A stretch of DNA of 64,000 bases, from positions 124,001 to 188,000 of the forward strand of contig NZ_JAJIRN010000005.1 of assembly GCF_025717515.1 (NCBI RefSeq). The letters run 5' to 3'. The notes below the pieces were generated by a model that searched no databases, was not told where the DNA came from, and worked only from the letters and a program-made list of their open reading frames with translations. Below, piece after piece: positions 31,724-40,412 of the stretch. Position 1 is the stretch's first letter. Each line of letters opens with the position of its first letter. The stretch comes from Roseateles oligotrophus (GTDB taxonomy: Bacteria; Pseudomonadota; Gammaproteobacteria; Burkholderiales; Burkholderiaceae_C). A program made the translations under genes and the position numbers.

Positions 31724-31818
31724 GGCTTTGGCAGGCATTGCGAGCGCATTGCAAGAAGTCCAATACCCTCCGATGGCGCAAGTGTTGGCGGGCATTATGC
31801 TCAGGCTTCCCTCCGTGA

Positions 31819-32709
31819 ATGCGCTTGATGAAAACCTTTGACCTTGCCGAACTGACCCTGCTGGCCGCGATTTGGGGCGCCTCGTTTCTATTCATGCGAC
31901 TCGGTGCGCATGAATTCGGACCGGTGGCGATGGCCGCCTTGCGAGTGGGCGGTGCCAGTCTGATGCTGCTGCCGCTGTTGGCCGCACGACAGGGGATGGC
32001 GGAATTGCGCCGTGAATGGCGGGCTCTGGCCATCATCGGTCTGTTGAACAGTGCATTGCCTTTTGCCCTTTTCAGCTTCGCGGCGCTATCGATTTCGGCC
32101 GGTTTGTCCAGTATCGTCAACGCGACCACGCCCTTGTGGGGCGCCGTGATCGCCTGGGTCTGGCTGGCTCAACGCCTCAACCGCCTGCGCATTGTCGGCC
32201 TGGCTCTGGGCTTTGCCGGCGTGCTGTATCTGGCCTGGGACAAGGCCTCGTTCAAGCCCGGAGCCGATCACAGCGCGGTCTGGGCGATGGTGGCTTGTTT
32301 GACTGCGACCTTTTGCTACGGGCTTGCGGCCAATTTCAGCAAACGCTATACGGCGCATATTGCGCCGCTGACGGTGGCTACCGGCAGCCAGGTCTATGCC
32401 GCGCTGATGTTGGCCGTGCCGGCGCTGATCTTTTGGCCGACCGTGGCGCCCAGCGGCCAAGCCTGGGCGGCGGTCACGGCCTTGTCGCTGCTGTGTTCGG
32501 CGATTGCGTACATCTTGTACTTCCGCCTGATGAGTCGAATCGGCCCGACCAACACGATTGCCGTGACCTTCTTGATCCCGGTCTTCGCGGTGCTGTGGGG
32601 CTTTCTATTCCTGGGCGAAGTGTTCACATCGAAGATGCTTGCCGGCTGCGCCGTGGTGCTATTTGGCACGGCACTGTCCCTCGGTCTGCTTAGACGCCCG
32701 CTTGCCTGA
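31819..32709 (+). CDS. EamA/DMT-superfamily transporter
   Basis: 296 residues with about ten hydrophobic segments and two EamA repeats (first from LTLLAAIWGASFLFMRLG, second from AMVACLTATFCYGLAANFS). Members export metabolites or amino acids, but the substrate cannot be predicted. ATG 31828 is an equally plausible start. It converges with the AcoR-like regulator gene, 27 bp away. Confidence 0.88.
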   Translation: MRLMKTFDLAELTLLAAIWGASFLFMRLGAHEFGPVAMAALRVGGASLMLLPLLAARQGMAELRREWRALAIIGLLNSALPFALFSFAALSISAGLSSIVNATTPLWGAVIAWVWLAQRLNRLRIVGLALGFAGVLYLAWDKASFKPGADHSAVWAMVACLTATFCYGLAANFSKRYTAHIAPLTVATGSQVYAALMLAVPALIFWPTVAPSGQAWAAVTALSLLCSAIAYILYFRLMSRIGPTNTIAVTFLIPVFAVLWGFLFLGEVFTSKMLAGCAVVLFGTALSLGLLRRPLA

Positions 32710-32736
32710 GTCTGACAAGACCAGTGGCCCGAGCCT

Positions 32737-34134
32737 TCAGTTCACTGCGGGAGCCGGCACGTCTTTGAGCTTGCGGTACAAGGTGCTGCGGCCAATGCCC
32801 AGCTGCCTGGCCGCTAATGCCAGGTTGCCTCGGCAGTTCAGCACCGCCGCCTGAATGGCTTGCAGTTCGGTCTGGCGCAGCGTCGCGGCTTCAAGCAAGG
32901 CATTGCTGTCGGTCTTGGCGAGTGGCTGGGGCGCGCTAAGCAACTGGCTTCGCTGGCTTGCGTTGACAAGCGCATCGGTGCTTGTGGTGAGCGCGGCTGC
33001 ATGCTCCAGGGCCGCGCTTGCTGCCGCTACAGCCTGAACATTCGGCCCAATTGCAGCCAAGCGTTCGGGCGCAGCCTGCGCAAGCCGATTGAATGAAGGT
33101 GCGACTGAAGGGTTGGATGCTTGCCCAAGGCTCAGTACGCCGTGCAGACATTGCGCGGGCGCCTTGCCGCCGGCCTCGACATGGGCCGCAACCAATAGCT
33201 CACCGATGCCCTTGGCCCCTGCGGACTGCGAAGCCTTGGGCAGCGCCAATTGCAGCGGCTGATTGGGATGACCATGGGTGTGCTCAAGCATGCCGGCCAA
33301 ATCGATGCCAAACAAAGCGGGCAGGGCGCTACGCCTCAGCTGTGTCGCGGTCTGCCCCAATATTTCTATCGCACTGCGGTTGACGCCGACCACTCGGCCT
33401 GTTTCATCGAGCGCCAAGACGCCTTCGCGCAAGGTGCCCAAGTTGGCCGAGCTGGGGTGGATATGCAGACGCAGGCTTTGCCGAAACAGGTCGTTGAACC
33501 ATTGCGTCTCGACCATGCGCGCGGCCATCAACGCCAGGGCCAGCGTGTGTGGGTGATAGGTGCGGCGATCGCCGGACACATTGATCACCCCCAGCAAGGC
33601 GCCTTTGTGGTCAAAGATAGGCGCGGCCGAGCAGGTCAGAAAATGGAATTCGCGCAGATAGTGGTCTTGCCCGTTGACCAGGGTCGGGGCCTCGGTCATC
33701 AAGGCGGTGCCGACGGCATTGGTCCCTTTGACGGCCTCGGACCATACCGCACCGGGTGTCAAAGCGACGCGCTGGGCGCGCTCCAGAAATGCCGGGTCAC
33801 CCAGCGCATGCATGACCACGCCGCTGGCATCGGTCAACAGAACCATGCTGTGAGCATGGATCAGTTGCTCGTAAAGCATCTCCATGATCGGTAATGCCTG
33901 CGCGCATAACCTCGCATTGCGCTGCAGTACTTCGACCAGGCTGGCTTGGCTGAGGCAGCTCATGTCGGCGCGCTGCTGGGGCGAGAGTCCGAATACCTGG
34001 CAGCGTTCGTGGGAGCTCAACATCGAGCGCTGGTGCTCTGCCATTCGCTCCGCTTGCCGATCGGGCGGTGGAATAGCCTTCGCGTGCGACCCAATCGATG
34101 GACCGCTACGCTGCGTGTAGTTCGTTGTTATCAA
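32737..34134 (-). CDS. AcoR-like GAF/PAS/Fis-HTH regulator lacking AAA+ domain
   Basis: 465 residues. A GAF-type sensor domain (about 80-210) includes GTNAVGTALMTEAPTLVNG and HFLTCSAAPIFDHKG, hallmarks of AcoR-family sigma-54 activators. A PAS-like segment (about 235-300) contains LDETGRVVGVNRSAIEILG. The C-terminus (about 420-458) is a Fis-type helix-turn-helix: NLALAARQLGIGRSTLYRKL. The AAA+ sigma-54 activation module normally between them (GAFTGA, Walker motifs) is absent; an Ala/Gln-rich segment (about 300-410) takes its place. Start uncertain: TTG 34134, or Met at 34044 or 34023. Likely a DNA-binding regulator without sigma-54 ATPase activity. Confidence 0.85.
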   Translation of the reverse strand: MITTNYTQRSGPSIGSHAKAIPPPDRQAERMAEHQRSMLSSHERCQVFGLSPQQRADMSCLSQASLVEVLQRNARLCAQALPIMEMLYEQLIHAHSMVLLTDASGVVMHALGDPAFLERAQRVALTPGAVWSEAVKGTNAVGTALMTEAPTLVNGQDHYLREFHFLTCSAAPIFDHKGALLGVINVSGDRRTYHPHTLALALMAARMVETQWFNDLFRQSLRLHIHPSSANLGTLREGVLALDETGRVVGVNRSAIEILGQTATQLRRSALPALFGIDLAGMLEHTHGHPNQPLQLALPKASQSAGAKGIGELLVAAHVEAGGKAPAQCLHGVLSLGQASNPSVAPSFNRLAQAAPERLAAIGPNVQAVAAASAALEHAAALTTSTDALVNASQRSQLLSAPQPLAKTDSNALLEAATLRQTELQAIQAAVLNCRGNLALAARQLGIGRSTLYRKLKDVPAPAVN

Positions 34135-34284
34135 TCCTGCCCCCCTGCTGTTTTATGACAGCCTAACATTGGGCTTAGGCCAATCGGACCTTGGAGTTAG
34201 GGATGGGAGGGTCAGGATTTGCCCTAGTTGTGCAACTTGCTGAAAACTCCTCGCGCTGCCTTCAAATAACCTTATCAGGCGCCA

Positions 34285-36834
34285 TCAGGCGTTGCTGGTA
34301 GCTCGAACCTCACTCATGGTAGTGACGCCTTGCAGGACCTTGGCGATGCCGTCCTGACGCAGCGATCGCATGCCCTCAGCGAGCGCGGTTTGCAGCAACT
34401 CTTCGGCCCGCGCGCCGGTTTGTATCTGGCGGCGCAAGGTCTTGGACATCATCAGCAATTCGTGCAGGCCGGCGCGGCCCTTGAAGCCGCTTTGATCGCA
34501 GGCCTCACAACCGGGGCTGTGAAATTTCATCAGACGGCCGTTGTCACCGAAGTTGCCCAGCCAGTCGCTCAGCACCGCTTCACGCGAGGGCCGCTGTTCG
34601 GGGTCGAATACATGCAGGTAATCATCCAGCCACTCGTCTTGCTCGGCTTCGGTCAGCGCGCTGCTGACCCGGCACTGCGGGCACATGCGTCGTACCAGGC
34701 GTTGCGCCAGCACGGCCAGCAAAGAGTCGGCAAAGTTGAACGGGTCCATGCCCATGTCCAAGAGTCGGGTGACCGTCTCGGCCGCGCTATTGGTGTGCAG
34801 CGTCGACATCACCATATGTCCGGTCAGCGAGGCCTCGACGGCAATCTCGGCGGTTTCTTCATCGCGGATTTCTCCGACCATGATGACGTCCGGGTCGGCC
34901 CGCAAGAAGGCCCGCAAAGCCTTGGCAAAGGTCCATTCGATGCGCGGATTCATCTGCACCTGGCGCAGACCGGCTTGGGTGATTTCGATCGGATCTTCGG
35001 CCGTCCAGATCTTGCGATCTGGCGTGTTGATCTGGCTTAGGGCCGAGTGCAGGGTCGTTGTCTTGCCCGAACCGGTGGGGCCCACGCACAGCACCATGCC
35101 GTAGGGCCGGCTGATCGCATATTTCAAATTCTTCAAATTGTTGGGCGACAGGCCGAGCTTCTCCAATGGGATCGGCTTTGACGAAGACAATAAACGCATC
35201 ACCACATCTTCCAGACCATTATTGGTCGGGATGGTTGCAACCCGCAGCTCCAATCTGTGTTGCGGCGAAAAGCGTGCAAAATTAATCTTGCCGTCCTGCG
35301 GTTTTCGGCGTTCGGAGATATCAAGATCACACATGATCTTGATGCGCGCAATCATGGCGTTGCGGTAGGTGTTCGGTAACTCCAGATAGGGCTTCATCAC
35401 GCCGTCACGGCGGAAGCGGATCTTCAGCTTCTCGGTGCCGGGGTGCGTTTCGATATGGATGTCGGAGACGCCTTGCGCGCTGGCGTCGATGATCATGGTG
35501 TTGATCAGTCGAACCAGCGAGTTATCGCTTTGCTCGATTGGCGGGCCTTCGTCGCGCTGGCTCTGCTCCAGGCCTTCGCGCTCCAGGGTCTCCATCAATT
35601 GATCGGCCTTGTCGAGCGAGAAGTCGGCTTGCAAGGACGGTAGATTCAATTCACTGCGAGCCACCGAGTCACCGCCCAGGCGCTCATAGGCTTCCGGAAT
35701 GGCGAACTGCAGCGAACCAATCTTGGTCAGCGTTGGCGTGACCTTGAGTTGGGAGATGAACTCGATTTCGTCCAGGGCATCGCGCCGGGTCGGGTCTTCC
35801 ATCGCCACGATCAAACGGCCATCACGCAGCAACAGTGGCAATACCTCTAGCCGTTTGGCCACGGCAAAGGGCAGCTTTCGAATGGCCTCGGGCTCGATCG
35901 AAAAGTTCTCGACATCGACCAGCGGATAGCCCATCTTGCGCGCCAACGCCGACTGCAGCGCTTGGCGAGTCACCACCCCATTGCGCACCAGCAACTCGCC
36001 CAGCGGCACGGAGCGGTCGGCTCTTTGCAGCTCAAGCGCTTGGTCCAGTTGGGCCGGCGAAATCAGCTCCAGCGCCAATAGCGCCTCACCGATGCGGACC
36101 ATGGGCATCCGCGCCTGCTGTTCTATCGCCAACATCAGTTGATCGGCGCTGACGATATGTTGAGACACCAGAATGTCGCCAACGCGGCGTGAGCGCAGGC
36201 CCTTTTGCTCGGTCGCGGCCGCGTTGATCTGATCCGCAGTGGCCAACTTCTCCTTCAGCAACAAGTCGCCTATGCGCTCGCCAATATCAAAGTGCGCCAG
36301 CACCTCGCGCGGGATGAAGAGGCGAAAGACAGAGTCATCGGTATCACTCAGCGGCTCAAACAAGAACAGGCCCAACTCGTCTTGGCTATGCCCAATCGTC
36401 ACCCCTTGCAATTCGCCGCCGCCGGCAAAGTAGAGCTTGAACTCGCTGCGTGGACGTTGATCGAGTTGCAATAGATCGGCTGAGTCAGCGACATCAACGC
36501 TTGATGGCTCGACAATGATGGGCCGCAGCAGCTTCAGTAGTCTGAACTGAGCAAACTTCAAGGGCATCGCATTGCGAGCCGGCGGCACCAGGATTTGCGC
36601 CAAGCGTTCATGTTCGGCTAACGAAACCAATTGGCCGGCACTGCGGCGATTGTTGAGGCCAAGAATTTCACAAGGCTCCGCCGAAGTTGGGGGTTGCTGG
36701 CGCGGGTAGGCAGCATAGGGCGGCACCGGCCAGCAGAATTCACGCGGTCTAGCACCGTCTTCCCCAACCGATTCAACAGGCGACAAAGGGCCGTCTTGCT
36801 GGGGCCAGCTCAGTGGGGTGGACAGATCGATCAT
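34285..36834 (-). CDS. PulE/GspE-type ATPase with four MshEN-like motifs
   Basis: 849-residue type II secretion/type IV pilus assembly ATPase. Residues 1-90 are Pro-rich, 90-180 an unassigned domain, then four tandem motifs of the MshEN kind at about 186-210, 216-240, 246-270 and 276-300 (for example RRVGDILVSQHIVSADQL and VPLGELLVRNGVVTRQAL), a further N2-like region to 390, and the ATPase: Walker A GPTGSGKT (585-592), Asp box RADPDVIMVGEIRDEET, His box STLHTNSAAETV, and a Cys4 zinc site (MCPQC, GCEAC). MshEN domains bind cyclic di-GMP. No secretin, pseudopilin or membrane partner is adjacent, so the partner machine is unknown. Confidence 0.9.
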   Translation of the reverse strand: MIDLSTPLSWPQQDGPLSPVESVGEDGARPREFCWPVPPYAAYPRQQPPTSAEPCEILGLNNRRSAGQLVSLAEHERLAQILVPPARNAMPLKFAQFRLLKLLRPIIVEPSSVDVADSADLLQLDQRPRSEFKLYFAGGGELQGVTIGHSQDELGLFLFEPLSDTDDSVFRLFIPREVLAHFDIGERIGDLLLKEKLATADQINAAATEQKGLRSRRVGDILVSQHIVSADQLMLAIEQQARMPMVRIGEALLALELISPAQLDQALELQRADRSVPLGELLVRNGVVTRQALQSALARKMGYPLVDVENFSIEPEAIRKLPFAVAKRLEVLPLLLRDGRLIVAMEDPTRRDALDEIEFISQLKVTPTLTKIGSLQFAIPEAYERLGGDSVARSELNLPSLQADFSLDKADQLMETLEREGLEQSQRDEGPPIEQSDNSLVRLINTMIIDASAQGVSDIHIETHPGTEKLKIRFRRDGVMKPYLELPNTYRNAMIARIKIMCDLDISERRKPQDGKINFARFSPQHRLELRVATIPTNNGLEDVVMRLLSSSKPIPLEKLGLSPNNLKNLKYAISRPYGMVLCVGPTGSGKTTTLHSALSQINTPDRKIWTAEDPIEITQAGLRQVQMNPRIEWTFAKALRAFLRADPDVIMVGEIRDEETAEIAVEASLTGHMVMSTLHTNSAAETVTRLLDMGMDPFNFADSLLAVLAQRLVRRMCPQCRVSSALTEAEQDEWLDDYLHVFDPEQRPSREAVLSDWLGNFGDNGRLMKFHSPGCEACDQSGFKGRAGLHELLMMSKTLRRQIQTGARAEELLQTALAEGMRSLRQDGIAKVLQGVTTMSEVRATSNA

Positions 36835-37049
36835 GCATTTCTCCGAATTCGATTGAGCAGGCCTGGACCAGAGGGGCCGCAGCGTCTCATTGAATGCATG
36901 CTACGCGTTCGCGAGTCACGCCAAAGTGCAGAAATGAGCGAGGCAGACCCGGCAGTTGTGCGGCTACGTGTTAGAAACGCCCTTTATGGTGAAGGGGCGG
37001 CCTGCCCGCGCAACTGTTGGCTCACCCGTAGGCACATTAGGAAGCTTGG

Positions 37050-37691
37050 ATGAAGACAATTTTACTGACCGGGTTTGAACCGTTTGGCGGAGAGTGCATC
37101 AACCCCTCTTGGGAGATTGCGCGTGCATTGGATGGACAACTGATAGGCGACGCGCGCATCGTCGCCAAGTGCTTGCCCTGTGTGTTTGGCGGCGCATTGA
37201 CGAGTATGCGCGAGGCCTTGCATCAATTGAAACCCTGCTTGGTGTTGGCATTAGGCCAGGCCGGAGGGCGCGCCGAGCTTTCGCTGGAGCGCGTGGCCGT
37301 CAATATTGATGACGCCCGCATCTCCGATAACGCTGGCCACAAGCCTATTGACGAAGCCGTGATCGAGGGTGCGCCGGTGGCATATTTTTCGAGCCTGCCA
37401 ATCAAGGCAATGGCAGCAGGGCTGCGCGAAGCAGGCTTTCCAGTCGGCATCTCTCAAACGGCCGGCACGTTTGTCTGCAACCATGTGTACTTCGGGTTGC
37501 AACATTATTTACGTGACAGCCCGGTGCGCAGCGGTTTTATGCATATTCCCTTGTTGCCGGAGCAGGCGGCAAAGTTCCCGGGTCAAGCCAGCATGGCACT
37601 CGCCACCATGGTGGACGGTGTCCGAGTGGCGCTGAATATTGCCCTCCATTCGGGCGCCGATTTGCGCGAGTCCGGGGGCACTATTTGTTGA
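37050..37691 (+). CDS. pcp: Pyroglutamyl-peptidase I
   Basis: C15 cysteine peptidase removing N-terminal pyroglutamate. The start MKTILLTGFEPFGGECINPS is typical. The catalytic triad is visible as Glu80 (RAELSLERVAVN), Cys143 (TAGTFVCNHVYFGL) and His165 (SGFMHIPLLPEQ). 213 residues is normal. It is a single-gene unit; a convergent small gene begins 23 bp after its stop. Confidence 0.96.
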   Translation: MKTILLTGFEPFGGECINPSWEIARALDGQLIGDARIVAKCLPCVFGGALTSMREALHQLKPCLVLALGQAGGRAELSLERVAVNIDDARISDNAGHKPIDEAVIEGAPVAYFSSLPIKAMAAGLREAGFPVGISQTAGTFVCNHVYFGLQHYLRDSPVRSGFMHIPLLPEQAAKFPGQASMALATMVDGVRVALNIALHSGADLRESGGTIC

Positions 37692-37714
37692 GGCCGCAGA
37701 GGCTGCAAGCGTCG

Positions 37715-37906
37715 TCAGTCTTCGGAGTAATTTCGCCAGCGCCTACTTGCCTTGTTCATCAGCGCGACTTGCTTGCCGAAGTTGGTGCAAGCCTTGCAGA
37801 TCAACCAATGCGCCCGAACGATGAGCCGTTCATTGAGGCTGAGCCGGCGCTCTTGTCCCTCCAGCACGATTCGGGTGATGCCCTTGCATTTCGGTAGCGA
37901 TATCAC
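37715..37906 (-). CDS. Orphan zf-HC2 mini-protein
   Basis: 63-residue protein from a GTG start. It has a C-x25-H-x3-C-x2-C zinc-binding pattern (Cys7, His33, Cys37, Cys40 in VRAHWLICKACTNF), as in zf-HC2 anti-sigma-factor modules of Burkholderiales, with the conserved RRLSLNERL segment. Such proteins normally follow an ECF sigma gene; none is found here, because the 401 bp upstream to the bufferin precursor cannot hold one. It may be an anti-sigma or zinc-sensing remnant, possibly linked to the neighbouring metal operon. Function is inferred from the motif only. Confidence 0.68.
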   Translation of the reverse strand: MISLPKCKGITRIVLEGQERRLSLNERLIVRAHWLICKACTNFGKQVALMNKASRRWRNYSED

Positions 37907-37955
37907 GCTGTATCTCCCGCCTGCTCGGCTCGATCGTTGAATGTATTTGGTCGTA

Positions 37956-37981
37956 GGCAGTCAGATTTTCACCTGACTGCC
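37956..37981. terminator. Perfect 9-bp inverted repeat, possible terminator
   Basis: GGCAGTCAG (37956-37964) and CTGACTGCC (37973-37981) with an 8-nt loop. No long T-tract follows on either strand, so termination strength is doubtful. It spans the stop codon of the small frame 37969-38238. Confidence 0.4.
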
Positions 37982-38238
37982 TTGCAAACTTCTGAGCTAT
38001 TCGTCGGGTTGATGTTCAATTCCTTACAGAATTTTTCCAGACTCGAAGCTTGGCAGTTGCGCATTACAAAGTAGAAGCGCGTTCCGCCGGTTGGGGCGCT
38101 GTGCGCGCAGTCTGTTGAGCTGGACCGCAGGGCTGTCACGGCTTCTTTCAATTGGAGCGAATATTTTTGCGCGCCATGTAAGGAATCAAGCTTGACTTGC
38201 GACCGAAGGGAGTCAACGGCATGATGCTTTGGCTTCAA
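37969..38238 (-). CDS. Possible small Cys-containing hypothetical protein
   Basis: 89-codon frame in a locally AT-richer patch between the zf-HC2 gene and the divergent bufferin operon. It has five Cys (for example TDCAHS, MRNCQASS, KFCKEL, EVCKAV) but no signal peptide, membrane segment or known domain. Its stop falls inside a perfect inverted repeat, as for a gene ending in a terminator. Third-position GC bias is weak, so it could be non-coding. Confidence 0.3.
   Translation of the reverse strand: MKPKHHAVDSLRSQVKLDSLHGAQKYSLQLKEAVTALRSSSTDCAHSAPTGGTRFYFVMRNCQASSLEKFCKELNINPTNSSEVCKAVR
38177..38207 (+). promoter_or_regulatory. Candidate ECF-type promoter of bufferin operon
   Basis: TGTAAGG (38177-38183), 16 bp, then CGACCGAA (38200-38207), about 100 bp upstream of the precursor ATG. 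The spacing and CGA-containing -10 recall ECF (SigF-like) promoters used by bufferin operons in other proteobacteria. A second reading is chance; no consensus for this organism is known. Confidence 0.3.
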
Positions 38239-38307
38239 GCTATCTGCTTGAGGTCTTTTCGAACCGCTGTTCTACTTTTGATCACTTTTAAACCGTCGGA
38301 GTCATTC

Positions 38308-38586
38308 ATGAAATCAAGCTATCTCGTTTCTTCCGCAGTCGCCGCAGCTCTGGCCATGGGCTTGGTGGGTCAAGTGGCCGCCCAGGACAAGGCCGCCAAG
38401 GAGAAATGTTTCGGAATCGCCAAGGCCGGCGAGAACGACTGCGCAAATCTCAGCGGCAGCCATTCTTGCGCCGGACAGTCCAAGGTCGATATGGGCGTTG
38501 ACGAGTGGAAATTCGTTGCCAAGGGCAGTTGCAAGGGCATGTCGGGCATGAGCGCCGAAGAGGCCAAAGCAAAGATGAAGAAGTAA
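38308..38586 (+). CDS. bufA: Bufferin-type Cys-rich precursor (DUF2282)
   Basis: 92 residues. N-terminal signal peptide (YLVSSAVAAALAMGLVGQ, cleavage probably after VAA at about 25). The mature part has four Cys at 34, 45, 54 and 75 in the characteristic contexts EKCFGIAKAGENDC, SHSCAGQSK and VAKGSCKGM. This matches the DUF2282/BufA1 family, periplasmic peptides whose Cys are modified by a DUF692 (MNIO) enzyme to bind copper. The start at ATG 38308 follows CGGAGT. The next genes supply the modifying enzyme, its partner and a DoxX protein, so a complete operon is present. Confidence 0.9.
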   Translation: MKSSYLVSSAVAAALAMGLVGQVAAQDKAAKEKCFGIAKAGENDCANLSGSHSCAGQSKVDMGVDEWKFVAKGSCKGMSGMSAEEAKAKMKK

Positions 38587-38620
38587 GACCAACGTGATGC
38601 AGTTGGGTCAAGCGGAGTAG

Positions 38621-39562
38621 GTGCAGCGTATGACTGGGAATATGGCAGGGAACGTGGTGGGCAGCACGGCTGCGAGCATGGCGTCAAGACAACAGTCGAT
38701 ACAGGCGCAGCTTGGTATTGGCTGGCGCCAGCCTCATTACGATTTGCTGCTGCAGACGCTGCCTCCGCTTGGCTTTCTCGAATTGCATTCGGAGAATTTT
38801 TTCGCCGATGGCGGCGCGCCTTTGGCCGTGCTGATGGCCGGGCGCGAGCATTACCCCATCAGCCTGCATGGGGTCGGCCTGTCGCTGGGTTCGGCCTGCG
38901 GCCTTGACCCCTGGCATCTTGACCGGCTGGCCGCTTTGGTCGAGCGAGTCGAACCGGTTCGTGTGTCTGATCATGCCAGCTTTGCCAGGGTGGCTGGTGC
39001 AGGTGCACGCACCGATGTCCATGCCAGCGATTTGCTGCCGATCGAGTTCAATCGATCTAGTTTGGATGTCATGGTCAGCCATGTGCAGCAGGTGCAAGAG
39101 AGACTGAATCGACAGATTTTGGTGGAAAACCTCAGCGCCTATATTGGCTGGGACGCCGATGACATGTCCGAGCCCGAGTTTTTCAATCAACTGACCCAGC
39201 GCAGTGGCTGCGGCTTGCTGCTGGATGTGAATAACCTGGTCGTCAATGCGCGCAACCGTGGCGCCAACAAGGGCGAAGCCGCGCAGCAAGCACAGACCTG
39301 GGTCGATGCTGTTCGAGTCGGCAGCGTTGGTGAGCTGCATTTGGCGGGTCATGCCGAGTTGCCCGGCATCGTTATTGATGACCACGGCAGCCGTGTCTCC
39401 GCAGAGGTGTGGCGCGTGTTTGCCCATGCTGTACGCCGGTTTGGGCCGCAGCCGACTTTGATCGAATGGGATACCGATGTTCCAGCGCTGGAGGTTTTGC
39501 TGGGCGAGGCCGACTTGGCTCGTCAAGTGATGCTTGATAGCTTGGATCCGGTGGCTGCATGA
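38621..39562 (+). CDS. bufB: DUF692 multinuclear non-haem iron oxidase (MNIO)
   Basis: 313-residue TIM-barrel enzyme. Family landmarks with likely iron-binding His, Asp and Glu are [68 protein letters not shown] and [12 protein letters not shown]. In bufferin systems this oxidase converts Cys of the precursor to heterocyclic metal-binding groups, assisted by the DUF2063 partner. GTG 38621 has a good ribosome-binding site (GGAG) and ATG 38630 is an alternative. It is 34 bp downstream of the precursor and overlaps the next gene by 4 nt. Confidence 0.93.
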   Translation: MQRMTGNMAGNVVGSTAASMASRQQSIQAQLGIGWRQPHYDLLLQTLPPLGFLELHSENFFADGGAPLAVLMAGREHYPISLHGVGLSLGSACGLDPWHLDRLAALVERVEPVRVSDHASFARVAGAGARTDVHASDLLPIEFNRSSLDVMVSHVQQVQERLNRQILVENLSAYIGWDADDMSEPEFFNQLTQRSGCGLLLDVNNLVVNARNRGANKGEAAQQAQTWVDAVRVGSVGELHLAGHAELPGIVIDDHGSRVSAEVWRVFAHAVRRFGPQPTLIEWDTDVPALEVLLGEADLARQVMLDSLDPVAA

Positions 39563-40341
39563 GTGCCGCCTTGATAGCGCGCCAGCGGGCCTTGCTTGAG
39601 GCGCTGCTGGGGCGGGCCGATGCGTCTTCTATCGGCCTGCTCGGCTTGCCCGGTGTGCGAGATGAGCAGGGTGGGGCGGCCGCGCAGCGCGGGCTGCGCG
39701 CCTATCGTCTGAACGCGCAGGTCTTGGCGGCCAAGACGCTGGGGGCCGTGTTCGGGCGCATTCAGCAGGTCTTGGGTGATGAGTCCTTTGCAGCCATGGC
39801 TTGGTCTTTTTGGCGCCGTAGCCCGCCCGAGCGGGGCGACTTGGGGCTGTGGGGCGAGCGTCTGCCGGAGTTCTTGGCCGGGCAGGACAGCATGGATTTG
39901 TGGCTCTGCGATCTGGCTCGACTCGAATGGGCCGCGCATATCGCCGAGCGCGCTGCGGACAGCGAGCTCGACGCCGCATCGTTGACGCTATTGAGCGAAC
40001 AAGAGCCGGAACGTTTGAGTTTGCGCATGCGGCCCGGCCTGCAGTTGCTGCGGGTGCAGTCGACGGCCTGGGCCTTGTGGTCGGGCAGCGATGACGCAGA
40101 GGATGACGCAGAGGATTGCGGAGCAACGGTGACGGTTGTCATGGCCCGTAAAGCATGGCGAGCCGAAGGGTTTTGCCTGCCGCTGGGCGCCTCGGCACTG
40201 ATGGACGCTTTGCTTGGCGGGGCGAATTTGGATCAAGCCGTGCAACAGGCGTTTGTTGCCGAGGCTGATTTTGATTTTTCGGCATGGCTGCAGTCAGCCC
40301 TGCTGAATGGTTGGCTGCAAGGCGCCGAGCATCGAATCTGA
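39559..40341 (+). CDS. bufC: DUF2063 partner protein of MNIO
   Basis: 260 residues. The N-terminal DUF2063 (HvfC/BufC) domain shows [31 protein letters not shown] and [14 protein letters not shown], followed by a variable C-terminal domain. These proteins bind the precursor and bring it to the MNIO. The ATG overlaps the bufB stop by 4 nt. An acidic repeat (DDAEDDAED at about 177-185, coming from a short DNA repeat near 40089-40114) is unusual and may be strain-variable. Confidence 0.88.
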   Translation: MSAALIARQRALLEALLGRADASSIGLLGLPGVRDEQGGAAAQRGLRAYRLNAQVLAAKTLGAVFGRIQQVLGDESFAAMAWSFWRRSPPERGDLGLWGERLPEFLAGQDSMDLWLCDLARLEWAAHIAERAADSELDAASLTLLSEQEPERLSLRMRPGLQLLRVQSTAWALWSGSDDAEDDAEDCGATVTVVMARKAWRAEGFCLPLGASALMDALLGGANLDQAVQQAFVAEADFDFSAWLQSALLNGWLQGAEHRI

Positions 40342-40412
40342 TGGTCTCGATTCAGACATTTTGAGACGTTTGAACTTGGCATTAGCCCGGTTCGCAAACA
40401 AGGAATATCGCA

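Noticed and set aside
40089-40114. GATGACGCAGAG direct repeat in the DUF2063 gene as a mobile-element scar
   Set aside because: Only about two short in-frame copies; more simply a local slippage duplication coding for acidic residues.
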